The notes under the pieces: generated by a model | The model's input: the letters and a program-made list of their open reading frames with translations, nothing else | Databases searched by the model: none | Told to the model about the DNA's origin: nothing | Made by a program: the position numbers and the translations under genes | Origin: Burkholderiales bacterium | Lineage (GTDB): Bacteria > Pseudomonadota > Gammaproteobacteria > Burkholderiales > Casimicrobiaceae | Assembly (NCBI GenBank): GCA_031257235.1 | Contig: JAIRPA010000042.1 | Span: 1-7,542, forward strand | Length of the DNA: 7,542 bases | Direction of reading: 5' to 3' | In this document: piece by piece, positions 7,012 through 7,542 of the stretch | Layout of the letters: each line of letters opens with the position of its first letter | Position numbering within the stretch: position 1 is the stretch's first letter

Positions 7012-7049
7012 AAAAAGAGAGTCGGCACGCGGGATTCTATTTTGCCGAC
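7012..7049 (-). terminator. Second minus-strand terminator-like hairpin
   Basis: GTCGGCA (7021-7027) and TGCCGAC (7043-7049) are a perfect 7-bp inverted repeat with a 15-nt loop. On the minus strand the stem is followed by TCTCTTTTT (7020-7012). The long loop and interrupted T-run make it weaker than the hairpin at 6569-6587. No minus-strand gene is visible to feed it. Confidence 0.35.
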
Positions 7050-7108
7050 GAAAAAGCAAGCCCAAAATATCCCTCAAAGCCTACAATTTTGAAATATTTG
7101 TCGCAATT

Positions 7109-7139
7109 TTGTAAAACTTGGTAATCGACTTGATAGAAT
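7109..7139 (+). promoter_or_regulatory. Candidate promoter of the gene at 7261 (extended -10)
   Basis: TGATAGAAT at 7131-7139 is a TG-N extended -10 with hexamer TAGAAT. A weak -35 TTGTAA lies at 7109-7114 with a long 19-nt spacer, in an A/T-rich stretch. Transcription would start near 7146 and give a leader of about 115 nt before the ATG. Confidence 0.4.
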
Positions 7140-7158
7140 AACGGTCTGAATTTTTCCT

Positions 7159-7205
7159 TCGGTTTTAGATCGCATCATCATAAAACCGATGTTGTTTTCT
7201 TTTTC
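7159..7205 (+). promoter_or_regulatory. 5'-leader hairpin with U-rich tail, possible attenuator
   Basis: TCGGTTTTA (7159-7167) pairs perfectly with TAAAACCGA (7181-7189) around a 13-nt loop, followed by a T-rich stretch (TGTTGTTTTCTTTTTC). It sits between the candidate promoter and the ribosome binding site, so it could terminate early transcripts or affect mRNA stability. It matches no riboswitch class that I recognise. Confidence 0.35.
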
Positions 7206-7246
7206 TATCTGATTCATTCATCGTATCTATTTGGTTTATTCAATGT

Positions 7247-7253
7247 AAAGGAG
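7247..7253 (+). promoter_or_regulatory. Ribosome binding site AAAGGAG of the gene at 7261
   Basis: AAAGGAG, a near-perfect Shine-Dalgarno sequence, lies 7 nt before the ATG at 7261. It is the strongest translation signal in the window and supports the truncated frame as a real gene. Confidence 0.85.
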
Positions 7254-7260
7254 TTGCCCC

Positions 7261-7542
7261 ATGGCTAAAACAAAGGAAGTTTCGTTTGACTTAGCAGTAA
7301 GCCTCAATAACGACGGGAAGGCTTATTTCCCCGAAAATTGCACCGATTGCAATCCGCAAGCACAATACCCCGGATATATCGCGTTTCCTTCGTTGGGGAC
7401 GCCGCTGATCGTTGACCCTTGCAAAAACACCGCGCGGATTTATGTCCTTTTGGGGGAGGATATAAAAGCCAAGTTGGATATTGAAACCGTCAACGGCATA
7501 GAAGTCTGTAAAAACGGTCATATTTTGACATCGCAACATTTG
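7261..7542 (+). CDS. Unrecognised protein, N-terminal 94 residues (partial, runs off right edge)
   Basis: The frame is open from ATG at 7261 to the window end with no stop, so the protein has at least 94 residues. I do not recognise the family. There is no signal peptide (it begins MAKTKEVSFDLAVSLNNDGK) and no membrane segment, so the visible part looks cytoplasmic. Features seen: a CxxC pair at C27 and C30 (NCTDCNP), further cysteines at C54 and C83, an aromatic/proline stretch (YPGYIAFPSLGTPLIVDPC, about 36-54) and a likely beta-rich region (ARIYVLLGEDIKAKLDIETV, about 58-77). The CxxC could bind metal or form a disulfide, but that is speculation from four cysteines. The strong Shine-Dalgarno sequence, codon use similar to the efflux genes and a candidate promoter support a real gene. 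It is divergent from mdtA and separated by over 900 bp, so a functional link to efflux is not implied. Confidence 0.8.
   Translation, partial: MAKTKEVSFDLAVSLNNDGKAYFPENCTDCNPQAQYPGYIAFPSLGTPLIVDPCKNTARIYVLLGEDIKAKLDIETVNGIEVCKNGHILTSQHL

Larger units (their letters stand above)
6344..7260. other. Non-coding, repeat-rich divergent intergenic region
   Basis: This 917-bp gap separates the minus-strand efflux operon from the plus-strand gene at 7261, so both promoters must lie here. It contains heptamer repeats, an inverted-repeat-bounded segment, at least eight hairpins and homopolymer runs, each listed separately. From about 6846 to 7011 I see only a pyrimidine-rich stretch (for example CGCCCCTCCCGCTC and a CTTCTCTTTG run), a short CCCG/CGGG hairpin at 6863-6877 and no convincing gene. 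For mdtA I could not pick a clear -35/-10 pair; TAAAAT and TAACAT occur on the minus strand between 6400 and 6365 but lack good -35 partners. Confidence 0.7.

Noticed and set aside
6587..7114. A 175-codon plus-strand open frame across the intergenic region
   Set aside because: It needs a GTG start inside the 6569-6587 hairpin, has no Shine-Dalgarno sequence, runs through several palindromes and homopolymers, and has a Pro/Arg/Ser/Phe-rich composition unlike the real genes. It is best read as chance translation of repeats.
7291..7539. 82-codon minus-strand frame opposite the 7261 gene
   Set aside because: The plus-strand frame has an excellent Shine-Dalgarno sequence and start; the minus-strand frame has no comparable signal.

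Overview
The window holds most of a tripartite RND multidrug efflux operon on the minus strand (mdtA-mdtB-mdtC order, 6328 down to 1). A 0.9 kb non-coding region full of palindromes and short repeats follows (6344-7260). The first 94 codons of an unrecognised plus-strand gene start at 7261. MdtB and MdtC resemble the enterobacterial proteins closely along their length, which points to a Gram-negative member of the Pseudomonadota, probably a gammaproteobacterium. I cannot place it more precisely from sequence alone.

Layout: mdtC-like permease (1-1876, C-terminal ~40% outside the window), mdtB-like permease (1880-4978), mdtA-like periplasmic adaptor (5009-6328). The genes are 3 and about 30 nt apart and are almost certainly one transcript. 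MdtA should bridge a mixed MdtB/MdtC inner-membrane pump to a TolC-type outer-membrane channel. No such channel gene and no BaeSR-type regulators are visible, though the operon continues past the left edge.

Upstream of mdtA lie a 9-bp direct repeat at 11-bp period (a possible response-regulator site), a degenerate ATCAGGR heptamer tandem array, and a 204-bp segment bounded by ~31-bp imperfect inverted repeats and packed with small hairpins. One of those hairpins looks like a minus-strand intrinsic terminator. Further right come a 73-nt nested palindrome, a hairpin with A6/T6 flanks, and another minus-strand terminator-like hairpin. A candidate extended -10 promoter and a 5'-leader hairpin precede the plus-strand gene.

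That gene has a strong Shine-Dalgarno sequence and encodes a cysteine-containing protein (CxxC near the N-terminus) that I do not recognise. I found no CRISPR array, tRNA, rRNA or complete insertion sequence. I see no convincing evidence for a new multi-gene system; the least explained parts are the repeat-rich intergenic region and the truncated gene at the right edge.
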